Below, one piece after another: positions 10,901 to 22,652 of a stretch of 64,000 nucleotides of DNA. A model generated the notes under the pieces. That model was not told the DNA's origin. It worked only from the letters and a program-made list of their open reading frames with translations, and did no database searches. The translations under genes and the position numbers were made by a program. The stretch lies in assembly GCA_030374805.1 (NCBI GenBank), contig JARGSG010000211.1, forward strand, positions 248,001 to 312,000. The letters are read 5' to 3'. Each line of letters starts with the position of its first letter. Position 1 is the stretch's first letter. Source of the DNA: Gracilaria gracilis. Its lineage: Eukaryota; Rhodophyta; Florideophyceae; Gracilariales; Gracilariaceae.

Positions 10901-12769
10901 GGATTACAATACATTGCCTGGTGTTTCGAACAATGGGCTACGGACTACGAAAGGTTTGGAATTGTGCCAGGTGTGTCTGTAGACTGCAAGGCTGTAGCCA
11001 ATCGCTTCAATCTGCCACTGGTCAGTATCAATGGGAGAGATAACAATGGGCAGTTGACTACATTTTTCATGGGGTACATCGTGAACGAAACCATGGAGAG
11101 TTTCGTTTGGGTTCTTCAACGCTTTAAACAATGCGTTAGAATATCGCCGAGCTGCTTCGCCATTGATCAGTGCACAGCACTAATCGGTGCTCTTCGTCAG
11201 GTGTTTCCCTTTTCGTCTATCACTCTTGATGACTGGCACCTGAATAAGAACCAAGCTCCCAACACAGAACGGTGGTGCAAGAAAATTAATCGGTCGGGGT
11301 GGGCAAAGACAATGGGAGAGGCGTTGCACAACCTCCGACAAAGCAGGAGTATGGACGCATTTTATGAACTTAGGTCCAATTTCGAACAGCGTTACTTCAC
11401 AAACTTTAATCTTGCTATGCCGCGATGGTACACATTCCTTTATCACGACAACCCAGAAATGCTCATCCGCTGCTTCAAAGACCAAGCCTGTGCCCGTCGC
11501 TTCTTCTTTCAAGGAAGTGGTTACTCGGAGTCTTCGCATTCTCGTTACCGTCACCATGTTCTATCGAAGAACGTTCCATTCGCCGAGGTCCCTATTGTTA
11601 TGAACAATATAACAGAACGGTTAAAAGCGGAACGTGGGAATAAGGCGGCAGTGAGTGATACTACAATAAGAAATAAGCTCCTCAGATCCGGACTTCCTCT
11701 TACAACGCAGACCTCATCCCGAATGGTACGTCAATTCACCCCGTACAGCATCACCAAATTCCTCGAGCTCAGCGTCCGATACTCTCCGTATTTCAAAGTC
11801 GTAGACGCGGTTGTCATTGCCACCCGAGACGCGCCTTTCAACTACGATCTGGACCTCGAAGACATCGACATGTCTTCAGAGGAACCGCTGGTGGTATTTA
11901 AGATACAAAGAACACATAACCTCAACGCTCAGGATCCAGAAATGTACAACGCCTTTCTCAAAAGCTCCGACTCTCCCGAACGGTTGGTTGGAAACTGTAG
12001 TTGCCGCAATACAACTGCATGGGGCATACCATGCTGCCATCTAACGCGTTTGTTCATGACCTTCAGCGATGTTTGCGATAGATGGCCATATGTAGTCACC
12101 GCACTTCCAATCCGCTATCGTATTGAACACTTTTGGCACCCGTATTGGTCTAGGGGTCCACAGAATTGGACGTTGCAGGAGATTTTGCGGCTGAGAGCCA
12201 CAATGGGACCCACCGCCGAAGATTCAGAACCTCTACTTGAAGCCACATTAGAAGAACACAATGGCAATGAAAAAATTCTTTCCCCACAGCCAAAATCGTT
12301 ACCGGCAGGAGAACAGGCACCGGAGAACAACGAGGGATCCAAAAAGAACGAGATGGCCTCTTACGTGAGCTATTCCGATTGCAAAGCTCTATGCGATCAG
12401 ATGCACCGCGTTGCCCTCACGTACGGAAACATCGCAGTTGAGAGTGTTAAAGAGTACTTAGAAAAAGGGGTAGCCCTTCTAAACTCCGGAAAATACCCGA
12501 CACGCCCGCAAACATCCGTTCCGGTTCCTTCGGAGGTCAAAGATGTGCTCGGTGCTTCGGATCAATTGGTGGTTGTTAACCCCAACGCGGGGCTCGGTGG
12601 GAGAGCGCGAAAACGTAAGAAATCATTCCTCGAGCGCAAAACACCAGCGAAAAGACGCAAAACGTTGCATAGAAGGGATGAATGCGCAGAGTCAGAAATT
12701 GCGACACCAGCGCAGGCTCTAGGAAAAGCATTAAGCATAGTAGATAATCCAGATAGTCAGTATTCGTGA
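7912..12769 (+). CDS. MULE transposase fused to Ulp1-type protease; two exons, about 1,599 aa (copy 1)
   Basis: Spliced as 7912-10092 plus 10151-12769. Exon 1 has a C48/Ulp1-like cysteine protease with a recognisable catalytic set: His218 (AVHWGV), Asp238 (WGDSL), Gln283 and Cys289 (SHSCGAYV). A FAR1/WRKY-like zinc module follows (Cys549, Cys559/561, His584, His586). Exon 2 has a second such module (Cys841, Cys851, His880, His882). The MULE DDE core comes next (Asp1005 in VDCKA, Asp1066 in AIDQC, then LDDWHLNKN), followed by a SWIM finger (Cys1343, Cys1345, Cys1355, His1357) and a basic tail (RARKRKKSF) that looks like a nuclear signal. Exon 2 has no ATG near its start but is open right up to the acceptor, so it is not a separate gene. 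Ulp1 domains on MULEs are known from plant Kaonashi-type elements. The frame looks intact. Confidence 0.9.
10093..10150 (+). other. 58-bp spliceosomal intron in the MULE gene (copy 1)
   Basis: The donor is GTAAGA at 10093, the branch-like sequence is TTCTAAC, and the acceptor TCAAG ends at 10150. Removal joins the two long frames in phase 0. The diverged MULE at 55215-60625 has a GT-AG intron at the same place with the same TTCTAAC element, which strongly supports it. Confidence 0.85.
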
Positions 12770-12882
12770 TCAATAAACGGTGTTCAAGAACAAGTTTTGA
12801 GGAGATGGTTCATACCTGTAGTTTACGGAGGTTGACGAGATGATCAGTGCAGCGCAAGGAACGTACAGCGTGGCTCTTTAGC

Positions 12883-13133
12883 GGTGCAGCAAGAAAGCGC
12901 GGACTTTTTCAAACTTCAGCGTCTTAAGCTCCCGTTGTCACGCCTGGAAGGCACGGTACCAATCAGAAGCGTAGCTAGGGAGGGTTTTGCTACTTGGCTC
13001 GCGTTGGTTGGAAAGGAGGTTCTGCACGCGTTACATTGTAAAAGGGAGGTTCTTCCCAAAATCTTTACAAACATGTGGAGGTTCTACCACATATATCCTA
13101 CGCACCTCACTGCCCGTAGATTCTCCGTCCCCC
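12883..13133 (-). repeat. right terminal inverted repeat of MULE copy 1
   Basis: This is the inverted partner of 7436-7686. It ends in CCCCC and is followed at once by the second CTTAAAAAA duplication (13134-13142). Only about 110 bp separate the transposase stop codon from this repeat. Confidence 0.93.
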
Positions 13134-13363
13134 CTTAAAAAAGTACACACTCACAACGGTATGTAGCCTACGTTACAGAGTAGGAACGTTACCGTTGGTA
13201 CTCGTTGGCGCATTTCGCATTCTTTCATTCTGATCTCTACGTGTAGCTACATTATATATACCTTCGTATAACCTTACCAAGGGTGATACCTTCGTAGTTA
13301 TCCTAGAATGCATCATGGGGTATCGAGAATGACCGCTTCATGATGAAGCCCTCATTCTCTGTT

Positions 13364-14785
13364 CTATTCACCACCTTTCCTGGATAATTCACTTACAAAG
13401 CGAGGGCCTCTGCAAGCTACCTGCAAACACCGACCCACATTTCGCCCGTCGTAAAACTCTTCCACTGGGAAATCTCCCAGGCCTTCAACAAAACCAACAT
13501 GACCGGACACACCATCAGCACAAACATACTTTCGCAACGCCACTGTTTCCACATCATCACTAGTAGTGCTTACCTGAAGCGGATTAGCGCCTGTATCATG
13601 TCCCAGAACCTCGCGCACTATGTGAAAAGCGCTATCCATTGCATTCCCGTGTCGTGAAACGATGAATCGGATGGCCATATTTAGAACGAACGCCGTCAGC
13701 AGCCCGATAACAAGAGGGACAATGTTGATCAATGGGCGCGTAACAGTTACATTGACGGCGCACACTCGATCCACATCAAACGTCGAGTCGGTTTGTAGTC
13801 GCGCTCTTAGTGCCACTCCTTCTTCTTTTCGAAAGCTGAGGCTCTCTCTCATCGCGGCGAACACAAAACGAATGGCGTCGTTGGCATCAAAAGCACATCC
13901 TACTGCCCCAGAAAAAATATCACCGCTTTCAACACTGCTGCTGGAGGAAGCTATGACATTGCAATCCTGGTTGGTGGCAAATCCTAACGCGTCACTTACA
14001 ACTTTGAGATGTCGTTCACCGTTCCAGAAGGGAAAGAGAGAATTATACTTGTCGCCATTATCAGTTTTCCATCGTACGAAAGAGCCAATGGATTGGATTG
14101 TGTCGCCTGAGAATATGAGCGACAAGAGAAGGCCGCTAGAATTACTATATGACACCACAACAAAGCTTCCCTGCAGGCCCTCATTTACGGATGCAAGTCC
14201 GGCCAACATAGGAATATCTCCCGGCGTGACCGAGTACGAACAGTACGAAGCAGAGGATCTCACTGTACCGAGACGTGTGTCCAAAGGAATTTCAGCACAT
14301 ACTTCCAAAAACTCTACTGGGCTGACATCAGGTCGTCTCCTGAGTGGTGACTGGACGACTGTGTAATCCCCACCACTGCACCCATCGAGACGCTTTTCAG
14401 AAGGAAGTGCTAGTGCAATCGAACCGATACTAACAGCCAAGATGCAGAGGCGTGCGAAAAGCGGGGCGATGAGATGACGCCTGAAAATCCTGTAGCGCGT
14501 TGGGGACTGATTGGCGGGTCGGAAATCATAGCAACCTCGAAACCAGTACCAGAGACGAAGTGGATCATCCGAGTTTAGAAAGACATATGAGCGAGCGAAA
14601 GCATGATAGCTAAACACGTCGTGACGAGACAGTACCACTAGTCGATTGATGATGCTTCCTAGGTTGGCTATAACCAAAGTGGTGAGCAGCGAGGTGACGA
14701 TGGTGTTGAGGACTTCGTTCTCGAACTGAATAGTGGACAGAGTGGATGTCGGAGTGACGTCAATACCATCTGTGATTTGTGCCAT
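13364..14785 (-). CDS. membrane protein of unknown family, tandem paralogue 2 (473 aa)
   Basis: Close paralogue of the gene at 5240-6667. The first 150 residues are nearly the same (MAQITDGIDVTPTSTLSTIQ onward), while the central loop is more diverged. The layout is also the same: hydrophobic segments near residues 26-48, 108-128 and 350-373, several Cys residues in the loop, and the tail CLQVACRGPRFVSEL. The frame is open and ends at the same relative place as paralogue 1. The stronger conservation of the termini and membrane segments suggests both copies have been under selection. The 3' side lies only about 220 bp from MULE copy 1 (13143-13363, where I see no feature), and MULE copy 2 lies about 556 bp upstream of the ATG. 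Confidence 0.72.
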   Translation of the reverse strand: MAQITDGIDVTPTSTLSTIQFENEVLNTIVTSLLTTLVIANLGSIINRLVVLSRHDVFSYHAFARSYVFLNSDDPLRLWYWFRGCYDFRPANQSPTRYRIFRRHLIAPLFARLCILAVSIGSIALALPSEKRLDGCSGGDYTVVQSPLRRRPDVSPVEFLEVCAEIPLDTRLGTVRSSASYCSYSVTPGDIPMLAGLASVNEGLQGSFVVVSYSNSSGLLLSLIFSGDTIQSIGSFVRWKTDNGDKYNSLFPFWNGERHLKVVSDALGFATNQDCNVIASSSSSVESGDIFSGAVGCAFDANDAIRFVFAAMRESLSFRKEEGVALRARLQTDSTFDVDRVCAVNVTVTRPLINIVPLVIGLLTAFVLNMAIRFIVSRHGNAMDSAFHIVREVLGHDTGANPLQVSTTSDDVETVALRKYVCADGVSGHVGFVEGLGDFPVEEFYDGRNVGRCLQVACRGPRFVSELSRKGGE

Positions 14786-15340
14786 AGTGCAGGGGAGGGG
14801 GAAGGGGGGAAGGGGGGAAGGTGAACAGATAGATGGACGACTTTTACGTGTTGGAGATGAGCTTCTTCGGGCCGGTTGTCAATGAGGCCATGTTCGTCTT
14901 GAGCAATGAAGGGCAGATAATGAAGATGCGAGGGGAAGAGAGACAAGGCAAGGAGTTGAACTCTCTTCAAGGGTATCGTAGAGCGAGGCAATATTGTCCA
15001 CTGCTGAATAAAGAACCATAAGAGCGGAGTTGAGGAGTCACTTGTGTCGTAAGGAAATCACGACATAGTGACACAGATACTCGTTGCCCGCTTGCTATCC
15101 TTCGCTGCTTTGCAAGGTTAGAATTATAGGGTGTACGAACGAACGAGATTGTGAATCTATCCGTGTACGTAATGGTTCGATTTACGTCATTGTCGTTAAT
15201 TTGTGCCAACTGGGATTCGGAGTTCACCATTGGGGTTTGGGGTACTGTATGGATACAACATATTCTCAAAGAATTATTCTTAGCCTGAGAAGTTCACTTC
15301 ATTCTGTGCCTTCCAGGATGGGAGGGCTACTCTTTAGATA
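14786..15340. other. upstream region of paralogue 2
   Basis: No gene is supported here. The region is related to 6668-7200, as expected from the tandem duplication. A G-rich run (about 14793-14820) lies just upstream of the ATG. The stretch ends at the TAAGATTAT target site of MULE copy 2. Confidence 0.6.
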
Positions 15341-15349
15341 TAAGATTAT

Positions 15350-15600
15350 GGGGGACGGAGAATCTACGGGCAGTGAGGTGCGTAGGATATATGTGGTAGA
15401 ACCTCCACATGTTTGTAAAGATTTTGGGAAGAACCTCCCTTTTACAATGTAACGCGTGCAGAACCTCCTTTCCAACCAACGCGAGCCAAGTAGCAAGACC
15501 CTCCCTAGCTACGCTTCTGATTGGTACCGTGCCCTCCAGGCGTGACAACGGGAGCTTAAGACGCTGAAGTTTGAAAAAGTCCGCGCTTTCTTGCTGCACC
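15350..15600 (+). repeat. left terminal inverted repeat of MULE copy 2
   Basis: A 251-bp repeat identical to the left end of copy 1; its inverted partner is at 20797-21047. Confidence 0.92.
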
Positions 15601-15825
15601 TGCCCTTCAGGCGTGACAACGGGAGCTTAAGACGCTGAAAACATCCAAGCGTGAGCCTGACGGCTCGGGTGCGCAAAAGGTTCTATAACTGAGATCGTGC
15701 CATATTCCCTCCAAGCCTGAGCCTACCGGCTTTAGTACATCCTTCCATAATCCTCGGCTGTTTGCCGAACAAAGATCTTTATCATTCAAAGACGCTTTCC
15801 CCCGCCAACCCGCCGTTAACATCGT

Positions 15826-18800
15826 ATGATAACACTAACGAGTGGTTCCGATCCTTCGGTCCACTATCCCCCTCAAGATGCATTGGAGACTTACGTTTTT
15901 GGCTTTTTAGATCCACGAAACGAAGACTCAGGAGATGAGGTTGATTGCAATTTTAATCCAGTGAGGTCTGCGAGCGAACTAGAGCAGTCGAAGGATCTTT
16001 GTAATCGAAAGCTTACTGCGGAAGAAATACGAAATATTAAGAAGATCATGACGCGCATATCATCGTTTTTGAAGAATGTTGCGAAGAAAACTGGGATTAC
16101 GTTTGACCGAGTCAACCCACCAGGCTTTGACGAGCTACGAAGGCTTTGGGTACATTTAATTGTAGTAGTTCAGAACGCTACAGATTCCAAAGGTGTTGTT
16201 GGTGTGAATATAACGGAGTCATGCAGAACCGGTACATGGTTCTGCAATGTGTTGTTGCAAGCGGGATTATTCGAGCTGGAACCTCAATGTGGGGTTCTAT
16301 TCATCCCGTTTGACTCCGGTGTCTGCATCAGTCACAATTCTCGTGCATTTGAAACATTGAATAGGGTCGAGAAAGTGGAGGTTCTTCAGCGATATGTCTC
16401 AAGCTTTACTGAGAAATTGTATCCAAGTCCCGAACCTGTCTCAAAAGTAATTGTGCCTTTAAACATCAATGCCGTTCACTGGGGAGTGCTTTATGCGGAG
16501 AAAACAAGTCACGGGTGTTGGTCTATGTACTGGGGTGATAGTCTGGGGTGGGATTGTCCTAAAGAATGTAGACATCTGGTTTCGTGCCTGATTCAGCATA
16601 CTCAGAAGGAAAAGATCTTGTGGACGTATCCGAAGGAAAACTATATTCTCGACGTTCTAGGATATACAAAACAAACCGATTCACACAGCTGCGGAGCATA
16701 TGTGTTATCTATGATGACGAAGTTTGCGCGTACCACGGGAGTAATTCCAGAAGCAAAGTTTCTCGTAGGGCACAAGAAGGATCTCACCGAACAGTACCGT
16801 TGGGCATGTGTCGAGGCGCGTATCTCCGCTATCATGGCTGTGTCACACATACTTCCGGTCAGTGACCCAGCCGCAGTCGATGAAGTGCAAAAGAGCCGCC
16901 GAGAGAGAGTGTATGCATCCCGTCACTCTCGTGAGTCTCAACAGAGACGTATGGACAGGGTTAAAGCTGTTGAGTCATCGGGAACTCAGCCCAAGGCTGT
17001 GGATGTGGTGACCAAGGATGATGGGAGCGGACGAAGACAAACTAGATCTGCTGTTCTTAGTAGAACTACACGGCTTAGCGCGGAAAACAGTAGGGCAGAG
17101 GATATTGGGGATAAAGCTATACAGAACTTGGGTGGTGAGATTGAGGCTTTTGTGAAGCACAGCGTTGTGAACGAGAACAGTGGAAAGGCAGCTACGGTGC
17201 CCGTTTCGGTGTCGAAGGATGGCGGTTCCCTACTGAAGACGGAACAAGGTGGGACAATATCAGACGATGACCTTGGAGGACGTGGAGAAAACAAACAAAA
17301 TGCTCGGGATGGGGATAAGAAGAAGGGAGGATATGGACCAGAAGCAAATGTGTTCGATCTTCCCGGGTATGTCTATGAGCTATGTGAACGAGAAGGTTAT
17401 GAATATGGCCTGCAATTCTGCAAGCAAGTCACACGCTCAAGGGTGTACAGGCTTAATGCGAGACTGCGGTGTTTGAGGTATAAGAAAACACATCCGGGCT
17501 GTGGATGTAAAGCTGCGTTTATGGCGAAAGCTCGTATCGACGGGAAAGGTTGGATCGTTTCTAATTTCAATGTTCACAACCATGAGCGGCTGTCGGTGGA
17601 CATGCGGTACAATAAGGAGAAACGAAAGAAGGCCGTGAAGACGGCCATCATGAAGAACTGTTCTGCTGGGTTTAGAGTCCCCTTCGTGCACTACCTTCCA
17701 CCAGTATTAAAGAAGAACTCACAAGAACTCAATTCCGACGAAGATTTCATGGAAGGCGTAATCCCCAGTCGCCCCCAAGGCCTTCGAGATTGGTTCACTG
17801 GAAACTGGCGAGTATCGGAGGATGACGATTACATGCATACGCAGGAGGAGCGCCATGCACAACTTTCTAAAGTTCAGGATGTCATAGAGATCATTGGTGA
17901 TGAGAGCGCGGGAAACGGTAGGAATTCAGTAGTAGGCTCTGAAGACAGTTCTGTCATCGACCTAACTGCCTCGCGAAACGTGAAAAAGGTCACGTTTCTG
18001 AACACGGTAAGACTAGAACCTCTCTTATTGTTCATACCACAAAATTCTAACTCTGTGTCTCAAGCCAAATGCACCTTCTGTACCTTCGATTTCTGACGAG
18101 GTACCACTTCCGACACAGGAAGATGAGCTCCGAGCTGAAGATGATGGTCAATTGGGGGAGGATCGAAGTAATTCAACGGGTGATGAGGAGTCCGAACTGT
18201 CACATGAAGAAGCGTATACAGATGAGGAGTGCGTGAGGCGCGGGTTTCTTGCGTATTTGGAGCAGATGGTAGGTGCGGAATCGCACGAGGTCCTTCAGCA
18301 TTTGCAGTGTATCGCGGAGAGCTTCGGTTTTAAACTCTTCATTCGGGACTCGAGGTATACAGAGATGAATGGGCGAAAGGTGCTACGCCGTGGGTACTTG
18401 CAATGCTCTTTCTTCCACAATGAGCAGTATAAATGCCCGTATTTGTTTAGGCTGCAACGAGTTAGAGTATCCCCTGGCAGTGATATGTATGCATTCTCTG
18501 CAAACTTTGCGAAATCCTTTCACAATCATTGTTCGGATACATCCTCTACCCGAACAATGCTACCACCGCAGGTGACACGGGAGGCTCATCACTTGCGCCA
18601 TGGTTTACACCTTCAATACAACACAGTGCTCACTCTTGTGGAAGATAAATTTGGCATCAAGGTAGACAAGAACCTGTTCCGCAAACGCCTGAAATACATA
18701 TCCGACTCTTGTCATCCGAAGGAGAAAGAGTGTTTAAGATTGTATCAGAACCTCATACAACTACAGGCACAGAATGGGAGGACGAGGTTGTATTGCGGAA

Positions 18801-20683
18801 CTGGTGCTGATGATGGATTACAATACATTGCCTGGTGTTTCGAACAATGGGCTACGGACTACGAAAGGTTTGGAATTGTGCCAGGTGTGTCTGTAGACTG
18901 CAAGGCTGTAGCCAATCGCTTCAATCTGCCACTGGTCAGTATCAATGGGAGAGATAACAATGGGCAGTTGACTACATTTTTCATGGGGTACATCGTGAAC
19001 GAAACCATGGAGAGTTTCGTTTGGGTTCTTCAACGCTTTAAACAATGCGTTAGAATATCGCCGAGCTGCTTCGCCATTGATCAGTGCACAGCACTAATCG
19101 GTGCTCTTCGTCAGGTGTTTCCCTTTTCGTCTATCACTCTTGATGACTGGCACCTGAATAAGAACCAAGCTCCCAACACAGAACGGTGGTGCAAGAAAAT
19201 TAATCGGTCGGGGTGGGCAAAGACAATGGGAGAGGCGTTGCACAACCTCCGACAAAGCAGGAGTATGGACGCATTTTATGAACTTAGGTCCAATTTCGAA
19301 CAGCGTTACTTCACAAACTTTAATCTTGCTATGCCGCGATGGTACACATTCCTTTATCACGACAACCCAGAAATGCTCATCCGCTGCTTCAAAGACCAAG
19401 CCTGTGCCCGTCGCTTCTTCTTTCAAGGAAGTGGTTACTCGGAGTCTTCGCATTCTCGTTACCGTCACCATGTTCTATCGAAGAACGTTCCATTCGCCGA
19501 GGTCCCTATTGTTATGAACAATATAACAGAACGGTTAAAAGCGGAACGTGGGAATAAGGCGGCAGTGAGTGATACTACAATAAGAAATAAGCTCCTCAGA
19601 TCCGGACTTCCTCTTACAACGCAGACCTCATCCCGAATGGTACGTCAATTCACCCCGTACAGCATCACCAAATTCCTCGAGCTCAGCGTCCGATACTCTC
19701 CGTATTTCAAAGTCGTAGACGCGGTTGTCATTGCCACCCGAGACGCGCCTTTCAACTACGATCTGGACCTCGAAGACATCGACATGTCTTCAGAGGAACC
19801 GCTGGTGGTATTTAAGATACAAAGAACACATAACCTCAACGCTCAGGATCCAGAAATGTACAACGCCTTTCTCAAAAGCTCCGACTCTCCCGAACGGTTG
19901 GTTGGAAACTGTAGTTGCCGCAATACAACTGCATGGGGCATACCATGCTGCCATCTAACGCGTTTGTTCATGACCTTCAGCGATGTTTGCGATAGATGGC
20001 CATATGTAGTCACCGCACTTCCAATCCGCTATCGTATTGAACACTTTTGGCACCCGTATTGGTCTAGGGGTCCACAGAATTGGACGTTGCAGGAGATTTT
20101 GCGGCTGAGAGCCACAATGGGACCCACCGCCGAAGATTCAGAACCTCTACTTGAAGCCACATTAGAAGAACACAATGGCAATGAAAAAATTCTTTCCCCA
20201 CAGCCAAAATCGTTACCGGCAGGAGAACAGGCACCGGAGAACAACGAGGGATCCAAAAAGAACGAGATGGCCTCTTACGTGAGCTATTCCGATTGCAAAG
20301 CTCTATGCGATCAGATGCACCGCGTTGCCCTCACGTACGGAAACATCGCAGTTGAGAGTGTTAAAGAGTACTTAGAAAAAGGGGTAGCCCTTCTAAACTC
20401 CGGAAAATACCCGACACGCCCGCAAACATCCGTTCCGGTTCCTTCGGAGGTCAAAGATGTGCTCGGTGCTTCGGATCAATTGGTGGTTGTTAACCCCAAC
20501 GCGGGGCTCGGTGGGAGAGCGCGAAAACGTAAGAAATCATTCCTCGAGCGCAAAACACCAGCGAAAAGACGCAAAACGTTGCATAGAAGGGATGAATGCG
20601 CAGAGTCAGAAATTGCGACACCAGCGCAGGCTCTAGGAAAAGCATTAAGCATAGTAGATAATCCAGATAGTCAGTATTCGTGA
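15826..20683 (+). CDS. MULE transposase fused to Ulp1-type protease; two exons, about 1,599 aa (copy 2)
   Basis: Spliced as 15826-18006 plus 18065-20683. The intron (18007-18064) has the same GTAAGA donor, TTCTAAC element and TCAAG acceptor as copy 1. Every long frame translates identically to copy 1, including the Ulp1 His/Asp/Cys set, both zinc modules, the DDE aspartates and the SWIM finger. Two copies with no visible decay indicate very recent activity, and this protein is the likely driver. Confidence 0.9.
18007..18064 (+). other. 58-bp spliceosomal intron in the MULE gene (copy 2)
   Basis: Same sequence and position as the copy-1 intron at 10093-10150. Confidence 0.85.
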
Positions 20684-20796
20684 TCAATAAACGGTGTTCA
20701 AGAACAAGTTTTGAGGAGATGGTTCATACCTGTAGTTTACGGAGGTTGACGAGATGATCAGTGCAGCGCAAGGAACGTACAGCGTGGCTCTTTAGC

Positions 20797-21047
20797 GGTG
20801 CAGCAAGAAAGCGCGGACTTTTTCAAACTTCAGCGTCTTAAGCTCCCGTTGTCACGCCTGGAAGGCACGGTACCAATCAGAAGCGTAGCTAGGGAGGGTT
20901 TTGCTACTTGGCTCGCGTTGGTTGGAAAGGAGGTTCTGCACGCGTTACATTGTAAAAGGGAGGTTCTTCCCAAAATCTTTACAAACATGTGGAGGTTCTA
21001 CCACATATATCCTACGCACCTCACTGCCCGTAGATTCTCCGTCCCCC
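20797..21047 (-). repeat. right terminal inverted repeat of MULE copy 2
   Basis: Inverted partner of 15350-15600, followed directly by the TAAGATTAT duplication at 21048-21056. Confidence 0.92.
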
Positions 21048-21056
21048 TAAGATTAT

Positions 21057-22652
21057 GATACTGTGGGTGTGAGTTTAGAGCGGACGCTGGCACGTAAAGC
21101 TTTACTTCATTGATAACAACAATGAATAAGCAACAGCACCCAATCACAAAGTGCCGCAGTTTCAGATACACTTGAGTTAACAATACGTACTGTAGGATTC
21201 ACCTGCCTCTACCCTTGTACGATTTTATGTATGACAAAGGCAACGATGCCATCTGCTCGGCTGGCATCATCTCTAGATTAGAGGTCGACCAGGACAAATA
21301 TTATTTACGAACTCCCTGTGTTGATACGGATATTAGACGGTTACGGACAAATAAAACCTGAATAACTTCAAAAACAATCTGTAACGCTGAGAAAAAAAGT
21401 CGTACCGACAGTTACAAATGGGTAACATTTGTTTTCAATACTCTTCAAACAAATAGGAGTGGCAGCAAAAGCTTTGCGAACAGAAACGGTTATGTGTTTC
21501 TACGAGTAAAAAAAAATATAGCAAAATAATTCTTAACGGATTGCTAAACAAACATTTTCAAACAAAAGAAAGAGCCAAAAGAAACAAATTGGATTTTTTT
21601 TCGGATGGTAAAAACAATAATTAGATACTACTACTTTTTTGTAATAATTTCACCACATTTTTTCTCGCTCTTCCTGTTAGCATTAAAATAGATAATGAAA
21701 CCCTGCTTAAAGTGCTTCAAAAGCGTTTTCTTGACGTTTGATTTATAGTTATGTACTGCACACGACACAAAAAGTTGCGTTTGTTGCTGTAAAAATTCTA
21801 CCCACAGCTGATAACAGACAACTACAAAGGTACAATCGGAGTTTTAACGACAAAAACACGGAGTCATTCGGACTTCAAATCTTTTCGCAAGCACAGCAAT
21901 CAAACCGCATTGCATAGAACCCGTCCGACTTTTTCTTTCTGATCCAAAAAAAAGGCATATCACTGAGTTCAGATATAGATAGTTGGTCTACCAACGGTAA
22001 TTTTTAGTCGCAGAAGCGGAATTGTAAGGGCATCTCCACTCAGTAGAGTCTATACCAGTATAACTCTAAAATACGTACACCACGTGTTGGTTTTGAGTGG
22101 TTGCCGGTAAAACGACTACCTGCCATAACGTTAAAAAATGGGATCGTCGACCACCAGTGGGGATGTGACGTACTCAAACGCGGACATTGAAAACCACTGA
22201 AAATTAATATGTACGTTTTGTGTGTTGAAGAGGGTAAATAAGCTGCTCTTGTACGGCAAAGAGTACAAAGAAACTACTCTCTGCGCCGGTGAGTGATAAC
22301 GAGCTACTCTGTGAGTCTCTAGGGCTTTAGAGTGGTTTCGATGCAGTAATTTGAACGATAGGTCACGACATTGTATTAACAAGGTGATGTGAGCTCGGCG
22401 CGAGTCTGTCTAGTTGAACGGAAGGTTAAGCCAAAAAAGAGGTAATACAAGTTAATCACTGATTTTGATTGACTTGTGTTATGGCGGGAGCGGATTAGAC
22501 CGTTATGTATACCGGCGCCGGTAACACTCTCGCTCAAAATCAATTTAGAGCGAGAATCATACCGTTCCGAAGTGGTGTACCTTTTGCGATACCGTTGTCG
22601 GCGCATGGTTGAAGAAGATTTTAGCGGTGACCGCGAAAATCTCTGACATAAT
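21057..22652. other. gene-free AT-rich DNA with many short palindromes
   Basis: No coding frame is convincing on either strand. From about 21960 onward small inverted repeats become frequent: TTGGTCTACCAA, ATACCAGTAT, ACCGGCGCCGGT, and CTCGCTC with GAGCGAG around an 18-nt loop near 22528-22560. I cannot assign it to a repeat family. Confidence 0.5.

Larger units (their letters stand above)
7436..13133 (+). mobile_element. Mutator-like DNA transposon (MULE), copy 1, 5,698 bp, apparently intact
   Basis: The element is bounded by about 251-bp terminal inverted repeats starting GGGGGACGGAGAATC. It is flanked by a perfect 9-bp target-site duplication, CTTAAAAAA (7427-7435 and 13134-13142), which is the hallmark size for MULEs. 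It carries one gene with a full transposase. A subterminal motif (GGCGTGACAACGGGAGCTTA) is tandemly duplicated just inside the left end (about 7619-7650 and 7689-7722) and may bind transposase. The copy at 15350-21047 has the same length and every frame I compared is identical, so both moved recently or were homogenised. It lies upstream of the 475-aa membrane-protein gene. Confidence 0.95.
15350..21047 (+). mobile_element. Mutator-like DNA transposon (MULE), copy 2, 5,698 bp, apparently intact
   Basis: Same length, same ends (GGGGGACGG...CCGTCCCCC) and same gene as the copy at 7436-13133; I found no difference between them. The flanking 9-bp duplication is different, TAAGATTAT (15341-15349 and 21048-21056). 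This shows an independent transposition and not part of the tandem gene duplication. Confidence 0.95.

Noticed and set aside
10238-12769. Second MULE frame as an independent transposase gene
   Set aside because: No ATG lies near its start, the frame is open up to a good acceptor, and the intron is conserved in the diverged copy; it is better read as exon 2.
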